A DNA stretch of 64,000 bases from Kapaibacterium sp044224925 (GTDB lineage: Bacteria; Bacteroidota; Ignavibacteria; Kapaibacteriales; Kapaibacteriaceae), in contig JBGAJM010000001.1 in NCBI GenBank assembly GCA_044224925.1, forward strand, positions 310,001-374,000, in the 5' to 3' direction. A program made the position numbers and the translations under genes. Under the pieces are notes generated by a model. The model worked only from the letters and a program-made list of their open reading frames with translations. It searched no databases and had not been told where the DNA came from. Below, piece after piece: positions 8,878-18,187 of this stretch (positions are counted from its first letter, which is position 1; the number at the start of each line of letters is the position of its first letter).

Positions 8878-9712
8878 ACGGATAGAAGCCACCGTTGGTC
8901 TTCTTCCCATGCAGACCGGCATCGACGTATTGTTGCTGCATCAGCGATGGCGTGAAGCGCGGCTCGTTGAAGTATTGAGCGTACATCGACTTCGTCACGT
9001 CGAGGTTCACATCCACGCCAATGAGGTCCATCAATTCGAACGGACCCATTTTGAAACCGATGGCCCGCATGCACCGATCGATCTGCTCCGGTTGTGCAGC
9101 TTGTTCCATGGCGATGCGCTGTGCTTCGTTGTAGTAGTTGCGCGCAACGCGGTTGACGATGAAACCCGGTACATCGCGCGCCACTACCGTGGTCTTGCCC
9201 AGTTCGCGCGCGAAGGCCACGGCCACGTCCACGGTCTGTTGTGATGTGCGTGGACCTTTGATCACTTCGACCAACTTCATGATGTGGGCCGGATTGAAGA
9301 AGTGCAGTCCGACGAATCGGTCCTGATGCACCAGACAACGAGCGAGTGAGGCAATGGAGATCGACGATGTGTTGCTGGCCAGAATGGTCGTGGGTGCACA
9401 ACGCTCTTCAAGTGCACGGAACAGATCGTGCTTGATGTCGAGACGCTCGGCAACGGCCTCGATCACGAGGTCGGCCGAGGAACAGTCATCCAACGACGTG
9501 GTGGTGGAGAAGACCTGCTCGGCCTTTGCCGATGCTTCTGCCGTGAGCAGTCCTTTATCGACGGCCTTCTTCAGTTGATCGCGCACCCACACGTTGGCCG
9601 CTGCGCATGCCTCGGCATTGATGTCGAAGATCACCACGGCATGTCCACACCGCAGCGCATTCAGGGCGATCCCTCGGCCCATGGTACCGGCACCGCATAA
9701 GGCTACGTTCAC
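8867..9712 (-). CDS. hbd: 3-hydroxyacyl-CoA (3-hydroxybutyryl-CoA) dehydrogenase
   Basis: The 281-residue NAD-dependent enzyme oxidises 3-hydroxyacyl-CoA to 3-ketoacyl-CoA, or works in reverse in butyrate-type pathways. The Rossmann motif GAGTMG is at residues 7-12, the ASNTSS segment near 112-117, and the signature HFFNP at 137-141 contains the catalytic histidine. FIVNRVARNYYNEA begins the C-terminal dimerisation domain. Length fits the short single-function family. The GTG start overlaps the kbl stop (GTGA), indicating coupled translation. Whether it serves beta-oxidation or synthesis cannot be told from this context. Confidence 0.92.
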   Translation of the reverse strand: MNVALCGAGTMGRGIALNALRCGHAVVIFDINAEACAAANVWVRDQLKKAVDKGLLTAEASAKAEQVFSTTTSLDDCSSADLVIEAVAERLDIKHDLFRALEERCAPTTILASNTSSISIASLARCLVHQDRFVGLHFFNPAHIMKLVEVIKGPRTSQQTVDVAVAFARELGKTTVVARDVPGFIVNRVARNYYNEAQRIAMEQAAQPEQIDRCMRAIGFKMGPFELMDLIGVDVNLDVTKSMYAQYFNEPRFTPSLMQQQYVDAGLHGKKTNGGFYPYES

Positions 9713-10908
9713 TTGATCACTCCCAGTTGACGACCCACCTTGGCGAAGGCCGCCACAGCACGGTCGAGGTGTTCACGCGTATGTGCTGCCGACACTTGCA
9801 CGCGGATGCGTGCCTTGCCCTTGGGGACGACGGGGAAGAAGAAGCCGATCACATAGATGTCCTCTTCGAGCAATGCATTCGCCATCTGTTGCGCAAGCGG
9901 TGCATCGTACAACATCACCGGCGTGATCGGATGCGTGCTTGGAATGATGTCGAAGCCAAGCGCCGACATCTGCTCGCGGAAGTAGGCTGTGTTCGATTCG
10001 AGGGTGTCGCGCAGTTCCGTGGTCTTCGACAGCAGATCCATCACGGCAATGGAGGCACCAACCACGGAAGGCGGCAGGGAATTGGAGAAGAGGTACGGAC
10101 GTGAGCGTTGACGGAGCATGTCGATGATCTCCTGACGTCCCGTCGTGAAGCCGCCAATGCCGCCTCCAAGGGCCTTGCCCAGTGTGCCCGTGATGATATC
10201 CACGCGACCGGTCACACCGCAGTGTTCCACCACGCCGCGACCGTGCGTGCCCATGAAGCCCATGGAGTGACATTCATCCACCATCACCAAGGCGCTGTAA
10301 GCATCGGCCAGATCGCAGATCTTGTCGAGGGGAGCGATCGTGCCATCCATGGAGAAGACGGCGTCGGTGGCGATCACAATGTGTCGTGCACCGTCAGCGC
10401 GAGCCTGCTTGAGTTGTGCTTCGAGATCGGCCATGTTGCACGATTCATAGCGATAGCGCTTGGCCTTGCAGAGACGCACGCCGTCGATGATGGAGGCATG
10501 GTTCAGGGCATCGCTCACAATGGCATCTTCTTCGCCGAAGAGCGGTTCGAAGACGCCACCATTGGCATCGAAGCAGGCAGCATAGAGGATCGTGTCGTCG
10601 GTCTGACAGAACTCGGCGATCTTCTGTTCGAGCACCTTATGAATGTCCTGCGTGCCGCAGATGAAGCGGACGCTGCTCATGCCGAAGCCATGGGTGTCCA
10701 GGGCCTCTTTGGCGGCCTGGATCACCGTAGGGTGGGAGCTCAGGCCAAGGTAGTTGTTCGCACAGAAGTTCAAGACGGGACGGGAACGGCCTTCCACCAT
10801 GATCTCCGGTCCTTGCGGCGAGACGATCACGCGTTCGTTCTTATAGAGCCCGCTTTCGCGGATCGATTGAAGTTCTTGTTGGAGATGGAGTTGGAACTTG
10901 CTGTCCAT
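9709..10908 (-). CDS. kbl: Glycine C-acetyltransferase (2-amino-3-ketobutyrate CoA ligase)
   Basis: The 399-residue PLP enzyme converts 2-amino-3-ketobutyrate plus CoA to glycine and acetyl-CoA. Sequence follows Escherichia coli Kbl closely: VLNFCANNYLGLSSHP, SDALNHASIIDGVRLCKAKR, ATDAVFSMDG, and the PLP-lysine motif TGTLGKALGG. The start MDSKFQLHLQQEL at 10908 gives the usual length. The partner threonine dehydrogenase (tdh) is not next to it; instead hbd follows with a four-base overlap. Related alpha-oxoamine synthases (serine palmitoyltransferase, BioF) are less similar. Confidence 0.93.
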   Translation of the reverse strand: MDSKFQLHLQQELQSIRESGLYKNERVIVSPQGPEIMVEGRSRPVLNFCANNYLGLSSHPTVIQAAKEALDTHGFGMSSVRFICGTQDIHKVLEQKIAEFCQTDDTILYAACFDANGGVFEPLFGEEDAIVSDALNHASIIDGVRLCKAKRYRYESCNMADLEAQLKQARADGARHIVIATDAVFSMDGTIAPLDKICDLADAYSALVMVDECHSMGFMGTHGRGVVEHCGVTGRVDIITGTLGKALGGGIGGFTTGRQEIIDMLRQRSRPYLFSNSLPPSVVGASIAVMDLLSKTTELRDTLESNTAYFREQMSALGFDIIPSTHPITPVMLYDAPLAQQMANALLEEDIYVIGFFFPVVPKGKARIRVQVSAAHTREHLDRAVAAFAKVGRQLGVIK

Positions 10909-10967
10909 GCACTGCCTCGTTCGTGAAATGGTCGCAGAAACCACAAATATCGCAAATCCTTCGTGGG

Positions 10968-10975
10968 TATCTTTG
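10968..10975 (+). promoter_or_regulatory. Putative -7 promoter element TATCTTTG
   Basis: Matches the Bacteroidota consensus TAnnTTTG and ends only four bases before the ATG of the glycosyltransferase gene. The transcript would therefore start at or just before the start codon. A clear -33 TTG was not found. Confidence 0.5.
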
Positions 10976-10979
10976 TCGG

Positions 10980-11924
10980 ATGCGCCTAACAGTGGTGATC
11001 GCCACACGCGATCGGAAGGATGTGCTTCGAGAGAGTCTGCAACGGTATGCGACCGGGTCGCTTGCCGATGTGGAGATCATCGTGGTGGACAATGGTTCGA
11101 CGGACCAGACCACGGCCATGCTCGAGCGCGAGTTCCCGCACGTACGCACGGTGCGCCTTGCCGATAACATCGGCCCTGCCGCCTTGAACCTTGCCGCAGA
11201 GCTTGCCACGGGCGATGTGATCTTCCGCACGGATGATGATGCCTGGCCCGAGACCGACGATATGCTGGAACGCGGTCTGCGGTTCATGGAGGCGCATCCG
11301 GAGATCGATCTTGTGGCAGGAGAGGTCTATTTCGTCGACAATGGTCTGACCTACAACTGGTATCCCTTTCCCGAGCGTACGGCAACCATCCCGGAAGATG
11401 GTCTGCCCGTGAACCACTTTTGCGGTGCAAGTGTTCTCATACGGAGGAAGGCATTTCTCCAGGTGGGAGGGTTTTGGGACACATTCTATATCGAGGAATC
11501 GGATCTGTCGGCGCGCATGATCGCCGCCGGTATGGTCTTGCGCTACGTGCCATGGTTCCGTGTGTGCCACCTTACCGCCTTTCAGCCTTCGCAGATCGCC
11601 TCGCGCTGGCTGCTGATGAGCACCATGCCCATACGGTTCAACTTCCGGTATTTCCCGTTCTGGCGGGCCACCGGTCGGTCGATGGTGCACATGGCCTCGC
11701 AAATGGTGATCGGCATATGGCATCGCACACCGCCGCTGACGTATCTGGAAGGGATCCTGGGAATGGTCACGGCAGGACTCAAGGCTTGGAGGGTGGAACG
11801 GCAAACGCTGACGCGGGACCAGCTTCGGATGGTCACAATGGGCGAGAATGTCTGGGGCACCACATGGCGGTACTACCGGTTCGCGTTCAAACGACTCCGG
11901 GCACGCCGTTCAAAGAGCAACTAA
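10980..11924 (+). CDS. Family 2 glycosyltransferase
   Basis: The 314-residue GT-A fold enzyme begins LTVVIATRDRKDVLRESLQ. It has the nucleotide-sugar pocket VDNGSTDQT and a DxD-type metal motif RTDDDAWP near residue 80. CGASVLIRRKAFLQVGGF and EESDLSARM form the acceptor/catalytic part typical of rhamnosyl- or galactosyl-type GT2 proteins. The acceptor cannot be predicted. The start at 10980 sits immediately behind a TATCTTTG element, so the mRNA is probably leaderless. It diverges from kbl. Confidence 0.88.
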   Translation: MRLTVVIATRDRKDVLRESLQRYATGSLADVEIIVVDNGSTDQTTAMLEREFPHVRTVRLADNIGPAALNLAAELATGDVIFRTDDDAWPETDDMLERGLRFMEAHPEIDLVAGEVYFVDNGLTYNWYPFPERTATIPEDGLPVNHFCGASVLIRRKAFLQVGGFWDTFYIEESDLSARMIAAGMVLRYVPWFRVCHLTAFQPSQIASRWLLMSTMPIRFNFRYFPFWRATGRSMVHMASQMVIGIWHRTPPLTYLEGILGMVTAGLKAWRVERQTLTRDQLRMVTMGENVWGTTWRYYRFAFKRLRARRSKSN

Positions 11925-11949
11925 ATCTGAATTGGTAGGTCTTGCATTT

Positions 11950-14949
11950 ATGGGACAACACATGACACTACGATCGTTCATTGTTCACCTCCTTGCATTG
12001 TGCGTTGTTGGGACAACACTGCACGCCGGCGAATTCGACCGGATCAGGGACAACATGAAGGCCGTGTATACCACGGTCAACCCCGACGGGAGCCTTCGCG
12101 TTGCGAAGCAGTTCAGTCGATGGGAGTACTTCTGGGAGCGTCGACTGCTTCCCAATGGAGACTTCCCGACGTCGGCGCATTACATGAGCGAGGCGCTCGG
12201 CGTCGAGCGGCAGCGCAGCCGCCTATCTGAAGACCAGCAAGCCATTCCAACATGGAAAGAGGTAGGTCCGGAAGCACCGGCGACCATCGATCAAAGTCAG
12301 TGGAACGGCATCGGCCGCGTGAACTGCATGGCCTTCTCGTATCAGAACAACAACCTTCTGTGGGTTGGTTCTGCCGCAGGTGGACTCTGGAAGAGCACGA
12401 ACAATGGAGGGAACTGGACGTACGTTCCGGTGGCCGGATATCCCATGTTCGGTGTGAGCGATATTCAACTCGCCAAGGGCGACGATAAGATCATCTATGT
12501 TGCCACTGGCGATGCTGAAACGGCGTTGCCGGGTATCCTTACAGGATTTCCGGTCTTCAGCTATGGTGTGATCAAGTCGGTCGACGGCGGTCTGACGTGG
12601 TCGTCCACCGGCCTTTCCTACAACCCCGAATCCAACAACGTTGTCTGCAAGCTCTGGGTGAATCCAAACGACCCGAACATCGTGGTCGCGGCCACATCGG
12701 GCGGCATGCAACGGTCGACCGATGGTGGCAAGACGTTCAGCATCACGACCAACGGATATTTCAAGGACGTTGTCGGTCATCCAACGAATGCGAACATCTT
12801 GTACAGCGCGACGTTCTCGATCACGGGCGGCGCCAGTGTGTACAAGTCGGTGGACATGGGGAAGACCTGGACGAAGATGTATTCGCGTCCAACGGCCAAC
12901 CGTTTGCGTCTCGGCGTCACCGAGGCCAATCCGAAACTGTTGGTGGTGCTGGCATCGAACGCATCGACGAACGGCCTTGACAATGTCTTCCGTTCGACAG
13001 ATGAAGGCATCTCCTATGTGGCCATGAATCCGAACGTCAACCTTCTCGGATGGAGCGCCAACGGGAACGACACGCAAGGACAAGGCTTCTATGATCTGAG
13101 CCTGGAGATCTCGCCCATCGATGCATCGCAGATCTTCGTGGGTGGTGTGAACATCTGGCGCACGGCAAATGCATCGGGCACGGCCTGGGCACTGAGTGCA
13201 CACTGGACAGGTAGTGGTGGCGCAGACTTCGTCCACGCCGATCATCACTCGTTCCGCTACAACCCGAACAATGGTTTGCTGTATGCCTGTCACGACGGCG
13301 GGATCGCCGTGAGCGAGAACGACGGACAGAATTGGCGCGACATCAGCCGCGGTCTGCGTATTCAGCAGTTCTATGGTCTTGCCGTGTCCAATCTGAACAC
13401 GAGTCTGATCTTGAGCGGTGCGCAGGACAATGGTACCACGCGCTTCCAGAACGGTACGGCGCGCAATGTCTTTGATGGCGACGGAATGAAAACAGCCATC
13501 GATTGGTCGAACGCGCAGACAATGTATACGAGCAATCCGAACGGCACGTTCTTCCGCTCCGATAACGGCGGATCGAACTTCACGTTCATCTCGAGTCAAA
13601 GTCGTCGCGGCGAGGAGGGGAGCTGGGTAACGCCGATCGCCATCGATCCGAAGAACAGTGCCACGGTCTATCTCGGCTATCAGAATCTCTGGAGAAGCGA
13701 CAACTACGGTGCTTCCTTCGTGAAGCTCACGCCGTTGAACGTGCAAGCAACGCTGCGTGTGATCGCCGTGGCTCCATCGGATCCGAAGTACCTCTATGTG
13801 GCCTATACACAGACGATGTATGTGTCCACGGACGGCGGCACGTCGTGGTCGCAGCAGAATGGCGTGAGCGGCTTCATCACCGACATCAAGGTCCATCCCA
13901 CGAATCCACGCCGCGTATGGGTCACCTACGGTGGCTTCGTTGGCGGCAATAAGGTGATCGAGATCAACAACGGTGTGGTGTCGAACATCACGGGCAATAC
14001 ACTGCCGAACGTTCCGGCCAATGCCATCGTCTTCCAGCCTGGCGTGTTGAACCGTTTGTATCTGGGCACCGACCTTGGCGTGTACTTCCGCGACGAGGGC
14101 ATGAAGGAGTGGCAACCGTTCGGCAAGGAAATGCCGATGACGGTGATCTCGGACCTTGCCATCGTATCGACAACGAACAAGCTGCGCGCTGCTACCTACG
14201 GCAGAGGCGTGTGGGAGATCGATGCTGTGCAATGCAAGGCCACGACGCCAACGGTAACGGCCGTCACGCCAACGAATGTGTGCAGTGGCGACTCCGTGGT
14301 ACTCGAGGCAGCCTCGGGCTATCGTTCCTATACCTGGAGCAATGGCGACACGACGCGTCGCATCACGCTCGTCGCACAAAGTCAGTCCGGCGATTATTCG
14401 GTCAGCGTTGAAGACGATAACGGTTGTCGTGGTCTCTCGACCACCACGGCCGTGGTCATTCGCCGCACGCCGGTGAAACCAACGATCACCAAGCGTTCAA
14501 ATGACACGCTCCGTGCAACGAGCATCGGTGTGACCGGGTATCAGTGGTTCGTGGACGGAACGAAGATCGATGGGGCGACCACGCGCGACATCAAGGCAAT
14601 GGTGGCCGGTTCCTATCGCGTCGAGGTCACGAACTCCGACAAATGCACGAGCATCTCCGATGCCCTTCCGATCACACCGGTCATTTCCGATGTTGCTGAA
14701 GATGTGCGTCGTTCAACATTGCTTGCCGTCTATCCGAATCCGTTCGATCAGCGCATCGAAGTACGGAGGCCTGACCATGCCGATCTCGCCACACTGGAGA
14801 TCGTCGACATGCGAGGCCTTCTCATCAAGAGTCTGCAATTCGATGAAAGCGTGATCACGGTCGAGCTGACGGATCTTGCATCAGGTGCCTACATCGTACG
14901 CGTACGCAGTGGCGCCGCTGTATGGAGTGCGCCGATCGTGAAGCGATAG
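11950..14949 (+). CDS. Large secreted beta-propeller protein with T9SS sorting domain
   Basis: The roughly 999-residue protein has a signal peptide (LRSFIVHLLALCVVGTTLHA). It then carries many BNR/Asp-box type repeats (STNNGGNW, SVDGGLTW, STDGGKTF, STDGGTSW) forming one or two beta-propellers similar to VPS10/sortilin-like proteins. An Ig-like/PKD stretch follows (CSGDSVVLEAASGYRSYTWS). A type A T9SS C-terminal domain starts at VYPNPFDQRIEV and ends GAYIVRVRSG...PIVKR. Such proteins cross the outer membrane through T9SS and are anchored or released. The start is uncertain: ATG 11950 or ATG 11962, both giving a leader. Confidence 0.9.
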   Translation: MGQHMTLRSFIVHLLALCVVGTTLHAGEFDRIRDNMKAVYTTVNPDGSLRVAKQFSRWEYFWERRLLPNGDFPTSAHYMSEALGVERQRSRLSEDQQAIPTWKEVGPEAPATIDQSQWNGIGRVNCMAFSYQNNNLLWVGSAAGGLWKSTNNGGNWTYVPVAGYPMFGVSDIQLAKGDDKIIYVATGDAETALPGILTGFPVFSYGVIKSVDGGLTWSSTGLSYNPESNNVVCKLWVNPNDPNIVVAATSGGMQRSTDGGKTFSITTNGYFKDVVGHPTNANILYSATFSITGGASVYKSVDMGKTWTKMYSRPTANRLRLGVTEANPKLLVVLASNASTNGLDNVFRSTDEGISYVAMNPNVNLLGWSANGNDTQGQGFYDLSLEISPIDASQIFVGGVNIWRTANASGTAWALSAHWTGSGGADFVHADHHSFRYNPNNGLLYACHDGGIAVSENDGQNWRDISRGLRIQQFYGLAVSNLNTSLILSGAQDNGTTRFQNGTARNVFDGDGMKTAIDWSNAQTMYTSNPNGTFFRSDNGGSNFTFISSQSRRGEEGSWVTPIAIDPKNSATVYLGYQNLWRSDNYGASFVKLTPLNVQATLRVIAVAPSDPKYLYVAYTQTMYVSTDGGTSWSQQNGVSGFITDIKVHPTNPRRVWVTYGGFVGGNKVIEINNGVVSNITGNTLPNVPANAIVFQPGVLNRLYLGTDLGVYFRDEGMKEWQPFGKEMPMTVISDLAIVSTTNKLRAATYGRGVWEIDAVQCKATTPTVTAVTPTNVCSGDSVVLEAASGYRSYTWSNGDTTRRITLVAQSQSGDYSVSVEDDNGCRGLSTTTAVVIRRTPVKPTITKRSNDTLRATSIGVTGYQWFVDGTKIDGATTRDIKAMVAGSYRVEVTNSDKCTSISDALPITPVISDVAEDVRRSTLLAVYPNPFDQRIEVRRPDHADLATLEIVDMRGLLIKSLQFDESVITVELTDLASGAYIVRVRSGAAVWSAPIVKR

Positions 14950-14953
14950 GGGA

Positions 14954-16057
14954 TCAGGATCGTGTGGCGATGATACCGCCGCCGATCACATCATCTCCGT
15001 CATAGAGCACAACGCTCTGTCCGGGAGTGATGGCCTTTCTCGGTTCGAGAAATTCTACATGAAGGGTGCCGGCCGCATCTGTCCAACAGATGGCCGGTGC
15101 CCCTTCGTCTTTATAGCGGATCTTCACCGTGAACTCGCGCTTCTCATCGATGGATGCCACCTGCTGAAGGTTGACATCGGTGGCGGTGAGACGGATGTGG
15201 TCGAGCTCATTCTCCGTTCCCACTTCCACGGTGTTGCTCTCCGGAAGCACGTTGAGCACGAAGAGCGGTTCGCTGTGGGCAATGCCCAATCCCTTGCGCT
15301 GACCGATGGTGTAGAATGGATAGCCATCGTGCGTTCCGATCTGTTCTCCATGCATCATGATCTTTCCGCCCGCAAGGTCCGATGCGATGTTCGGCACATT
15401 GTCGCGAAGGAATCGGCGATAGTCGTTGTCGGGAATGAAGCAGATCTCGTACGACTCGCTCTTCTTCTCGAGCGATAGACCAAGACGTGCGCCTTCGGCC
15501 CGCGACTCGGGCTTGGTGAAGCCAGCAAGCGGAAAGAGCGTGCGTGCGAGGTGTTCCTGACGAACGCTCCACAACATGTACGATTGATCCTTCTTCGGAT
15601 CCGGACTGCGACGGATCCACCGACGTCCCGTTGATGCATCATGCATGATGCTCGCATAATGTCCGGTGGCGATGTACTCTGCACCCAACGAATCCGCCTT
15701 GCGCAACATCTCTGCCCACTTGATCTGACGATTGCAGCGCACGCATGGATTCGGCGTGTTGCCGGCCATGTAGTCTTCGATGAAGTAATCGATCACGTTC
15801 TCGCGGAACACGCCGGAGAAGTCAACGGTGTAGTGGGGGACGCCGAGTTGCATGGCAATACGACGTGCATCGTTGATACCGTCCAGCGAACAGCATGACG
15901 AATCGTTGCCAACGTTGCCGCCAACATCTTCGTAGCGATAGGTCTTGATGGTGATGCCGATCACGTCGTAGCCTTGTTCGACGAGCAGACCAGTGGCCAC
16001 GCTCGAGTCGACTCCGCCCGACATTCCAACGACAACACGTTTTGGGTCTCTGTTCAT
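14954..16057 (-). CDS. mnmA: tRNA-specific 2-thiouridylase MnmA
   Basis: This enzyme thiolates U34 of Lys/Glu/Gln tRNAs. The PP-loop GMSGGVDSS lies at residues 11-19. The catalytic cysteine region NPCVRCNRQIKW and the second cysteine in YEICFIPD are both present, as is the YTIGQRKGLG motif of the central domain. Length (367 residues) fits the family. I chose ATG 16057 (MNRDPKRVVVG); an in-frame ATG at 16081 would add eight residues. It is convergent with the T9SS propeller gene and divergent from the acyltransferase gene. Confidence 0.95.
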   Translation of the reverse strand: MNRDPKRVVVGMSGGVDSSVATGLLVEQGYDVIGITIKTYRYEDVGGNVGNDSSCCSLDGINDARRIAMQLGVPHYTVDFSGVFRENVIDYFIEDYMAGNTPNPCVRCNRQIKWAEMLRKADSLGAEYIATGHYASIMHDASTGRRWIRRSPDPKKDQSYMLWSVRQEHLARTLFPLAGFTKPESRAEGARLGLSLEKKSESYEICFIPDNDYRRFLRDNVPNIASDLAGGKIMMHGEQIGTHDGYPFYTIGQRKGLGIAHSEPLFVLNVLPESNTVEVGTENELDHIRLTATDVNLQQVASIDEKREFTVKIRYKDEGAPAICWTDAAGTLHVEFLEPRKAITPGQSVVLYDGDDVIGGGIIATRS

Positions 16058-16061
16058 AGCA

Positions 16062-16069
16062 TAGATTTG
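16062..16069 (+). promoter_or_regulatory. Putative -7 promoter element TAGATTTG
   Basis: A perfect TAnnTTTG match ending six bases before the ATG of the acyltransferase gene, so transcription should begin about at the start codon. It lies inside the 5' region of the divergent mnmA gene. Confidence 0.55.
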
Positions 16070-16075
16070 TGTGTC

Positions 16076-16810
16076 ATGCAAAATACGTCATCCACCTTCA
16101 TCCCTGCCCGCCCTTCCGCCTTGGCAAAGGCCTTTTGGGGTCGGTATTTCGAGCGAAGCATTCGCCGCACCTTCCATAGCGTGCGCGTGGCGGGCTTGGA
16201 ACACGTTCGTCGGGATGTTCCAGTGTTGTTCGCCTGCACGCACGGATCGTGGTGGGATGCGGCGCTCACGATCGTCCTCTCGCTGCGTGTGCTGCGGTGC
16301 GAGGCCATCGGCATGATGGAATACAAGCAACTCTCAAAGTACCGGTTCTTCTCGCGCATCGGCATGTTCAGCGTGGTGCGCGAAGATCCGCGCTCGGCCC
16401 TTGCCTCCGTCCGCTACGCCGCCGCAGAATTGCAACGCACACCGCAAGCGTTGTGGATGTTCCCGCAGGGCACGCTCATCCATCAGGAGGTGCGCCCCAT
16501 CGTCTGCGAGCCGGGAGCGGCCATCGTGGCCAGCATGGTGCCGGACCTGGTCGTGATCCCCGTTGCCATGCGCTATGAGCTGTTGCGCGAACAAGGCGCC
16601 GTGGTATGGATGCGATTCGGGACGCCCATCGAAGCAGCGGAGCGAGCGACCATGTCGATCCGAGACATCACATCCATCGTCACACAGCGCATGCAGGCCG
16701 TGGCCGACGTGGTCCGCGCCGACGCCATGGCCGAGAACGACGTTGACTATCGCAGCGTCATCCACGGCAAACGATCGATGGAAAAGAAGTACGATTCTGT
16801 GCGATGGTGA
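16076..16810 (+). CDS. PlsC-like lysophospholipid acyltransferase
   Basis: A 244-residue membrane-associated acyltransferase. The catalytic HxxxxD motif is HGSWWD (near residue 56), and FPQGT is the third conserved block, normally FPEGT. These enzymes add acyl chains to lysophosphatidate or related acceptors. Substrate is not predictable; homologues in Bacteroidota also occur near carotenoid and ornithine-lipid genes, but none is seen here. The start at ATG 16076 is chosen from the preceding TAGATTTG promoter; an upstream in-frame ATG would run into mnmA. Confidence 0.8.
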   Translation: MQNTSSTFIPARPSALAKAFWGRYFERSIRRTFHSVRVAGLEHVRRDVPVLFACTHGSWWDAALTIVLSLRVLRCEAIGMMEYKQLSKYRFFSRIGMFSVVREDPRSALASVRYAAAELQRTPQALWMFPQGTLIHQEVRPIVCEPGAAIVASMVPDLVVIPVAMRYELLREQGAVVWMRFGTPIEAAERATMSIRDITSIVTQRMQAVADVVRADAMAENDVDYRSVIHGKRSMEKKYDSVRW

Positions 16811-16877
16811 ACTCGTAAATTGAATGCGTTGTTCTTCGTCTACACTCCGATCATTCACACATCCTTCGAATTCTTCT

Positions 16878-17198
16878 ATGTCTGTCACACATGCTACCGA
16901 TGCCGACTTCCGCACACTGCTCGACACGAACGAACGCGTGATCGTGAAGTACTTTGCCGACTGGTGTGGTTCGTGTAAGCTCTTCGCCCCCAAGTTCCGT
17001 CGCCTCAGCACCGATGAGCGCTTCACGTCCGTCACCTTCCTCGAGGTCAATGCCGAGACCGATCCCGAGGCACGAAAGGCGGCAGGGGTCGACAATCTTC
17101 CGTTCTTTGCCGTGTTCAAACACGGTCAACTCCTCGACGGTGGCGCTACGGCCAAAGAGGAACGTGTTGTTGAAATGCTTGAAAAGGTGGTCGCATGA
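16878..17198 (+). CDS. Thioredoxin family protein with CGSC active site
   Basis: A 106-residue single-domain thioredoxin. The active site is WCGSC rather than the usual WCGPC, within FADWCGSCKLFAPKF. The cis-proline loop appears as NLPFFAVF. The Ser for Pro change usually shifts redox potential, so this may not be the general thioredoxin. The start at ATG 16878 (MSVTHATDADF) gives the family length. It overlaps the next small gene by four bases and converges on a peroxiredoxin, so it may be that enzyme's reductant (inference). Confidence 0.88.
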   Translation: MSVTHATDADFRTLLDTNERVIVKYFADWCGSCKLFAPKFRRLSTDERFTSVTFLEVNAETDPEARKAAGVDNLPFFAVFKHGQLLDGGATAKEERVVEMLEKVVA

Positions 17199-17440
17199 AC
17201 ATCGCATCTGTTCGCGCACTCGTCGAGGCGAAGCACTCTGCCGATGCACTCCGTACGGCAGAAGAGGCCATTCTCGAAGGTCTGGAGCCGGCCATAGCCG
17301 TGCAAGGCGAGGATCAAGGGGAGCAGCTCACGCACGTGATGGCGGCCAGATGGGTGTTAGACCACATGGCCGCCACCAACGATGATGTGATGACGTCGAT
17401 CAGAGCCTACACGCAACGCGTGCGTTCAAGTATCTCGTAG
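17195..17440 (+). CDS. Small conserved redox-neighbour protein (DUF6952-like)
   Basis: An 81-residue soluble protein starting within the thioredoxin stop (ATGA). It has the pattern AAEEAILEGLEPAIAVQGEDQGEQLTHV-like acid-rich centre and ends YTQRVRSSIS. I recall very similar small proteins beside thioredoxin and peroxiredoxin genes in many Bacteroidota; the family name is from memory and function is unknown. Translation coupled to thioredoxin suggests a shared peroxide-defence role. Confidence 0.75.
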   Translation: MNIASVRALVEAKHSADALRTAEEAILEGLEPAIAVQGEDQGEQLTHVMAARWVLDHMAATNDDVMTSIRAYTQRVRSSIS

Positions 17441-17456
17441 GCTCACGGCAGAGAGA

Positions 17457-18089
17457 TCAGTGCTTGGAAAGGTAGGATGCCACGCCTGCGTGCGTGTCCA
17501 CCAGACCTTCGTCGCCGACCTTCCAGTTAGCCGGACATACTTCGCCGTTCTTCTCAAAGTACTGCAGAGCGTCGACCATGCGCATTGCCTCGTCAACGCT
17601 GCGTCCCAGCTCGTTGACGTTCACGGTCTGATGCTTGACGATGCCGTCCTTGTCGATCAGGAACAGACCGCGGTACGCTATGAGCTCACCAGAGGCCGAC
17701 AGCTCTCCGTCGTCATTGTACTCGTACGCCCCTGCGAGCACATCGTAGTTGTGCGAAATGGTCTTGTTCGTATCGGCGACCAGCGGATACGTCACGCCGG
17801 CGATACCGCCCTTGTCCTTCGGCACTTGCAACCATCCCCAGTGCGATTGTTCCGTATCCGTGGATGCGGCAACAATGGCAACGTCCTTTGCTTCGAAATC
17901 AGCAAGGCGCGCCTGGAAGGCATGCAACTCCGTCGGGCAGACGAAGGTGAAGTCCTTCGGATAGAAGAAGAGGATCACATACTTCTTGCCGAGATACTGA
18001 TCCAGCGAAAAATTCTCAACGATCTCTTCACCGTTCACAACGGCTTGTGCCGTGAACGATGGTGCTTTTTTTCCAACTAATACGCCCAT
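17457..18089 (-). CDS. Typical 2-Cys peroxiredoxin (AhpC/Prx1 type)
   Basis: The 210-residue peroxidase reduces hydrogen and organic peroxides. The peroxidatic cysteine is C51 in FTFVCPTELHAF, and the resolving cysteine lies in NGEVCPANW near the C-terminus. The C-terminal extension after it is long, as in Prx1-like enzymes. Start ATG 18089 (MGVLVGKKAPSF) has AGGA upstream. It is convergent with the thioredoxin/small-protein pair, with only 16 bases between stops, and no alkyl hydroperoxide reductase AhpF is nearby. Confidence 0.93.
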   Translation of the reverse strand: MGVLVGKKAPSFTAQAVVNGEEIVENFSLDQYLGKKYVILFFYPKDFTFVCPTELHAFQARLADFEAKDVAIVAASTDTEQSHWGWLQVPKDKGGIAGVTYPLVADTNKTISHNYDVLAGAYEYNDDGELSASGELIAYRGLFLIDKDGIVKHQTVNVNELGRSVDEAMRMVDALQYFEKNGEVCPANWKVGDEGLVDTHAGVASYLSKH

Positions 18090-18171
18090 GCGAGGATTCC
18101 TGTGTGAGTGTGATACTGCGTGTTGTGAAGTTCCGAGAAGACGAAAATACGATGCATCCATTGCCAAACCG

Positions 18172-18179
18172 TAGTTTTG
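18172..18179 (+). promoter_or_regulatory. Putative -7 promoter element TAGTTTTG
   Basis: A perfect TAnnTTTG match eight bases upstream of the chosen tgt start at 18188, again predicting a leader of almost zero length. It argues against the longer open frame that begins at 18152 or 18059. Confidence 0.5.
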
Positions 18180-18187
18180 CAGGTTCT

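Noticed and set aside
12223..14379. Long antisense frame of 718 codons in the T9SS propeller gene
   Set aside because: No domain sense, high Arg/His content typical of antisense readings of GC-rich genes; the plus-strand product is clear.
11950..14949. Sialidase function for the Asp-box proteins (also 42976-44262)
   Set aside because: Asp boxes alone only show a beta-propeller; no arginine triad or other sialidase catalytic motif could be identified.
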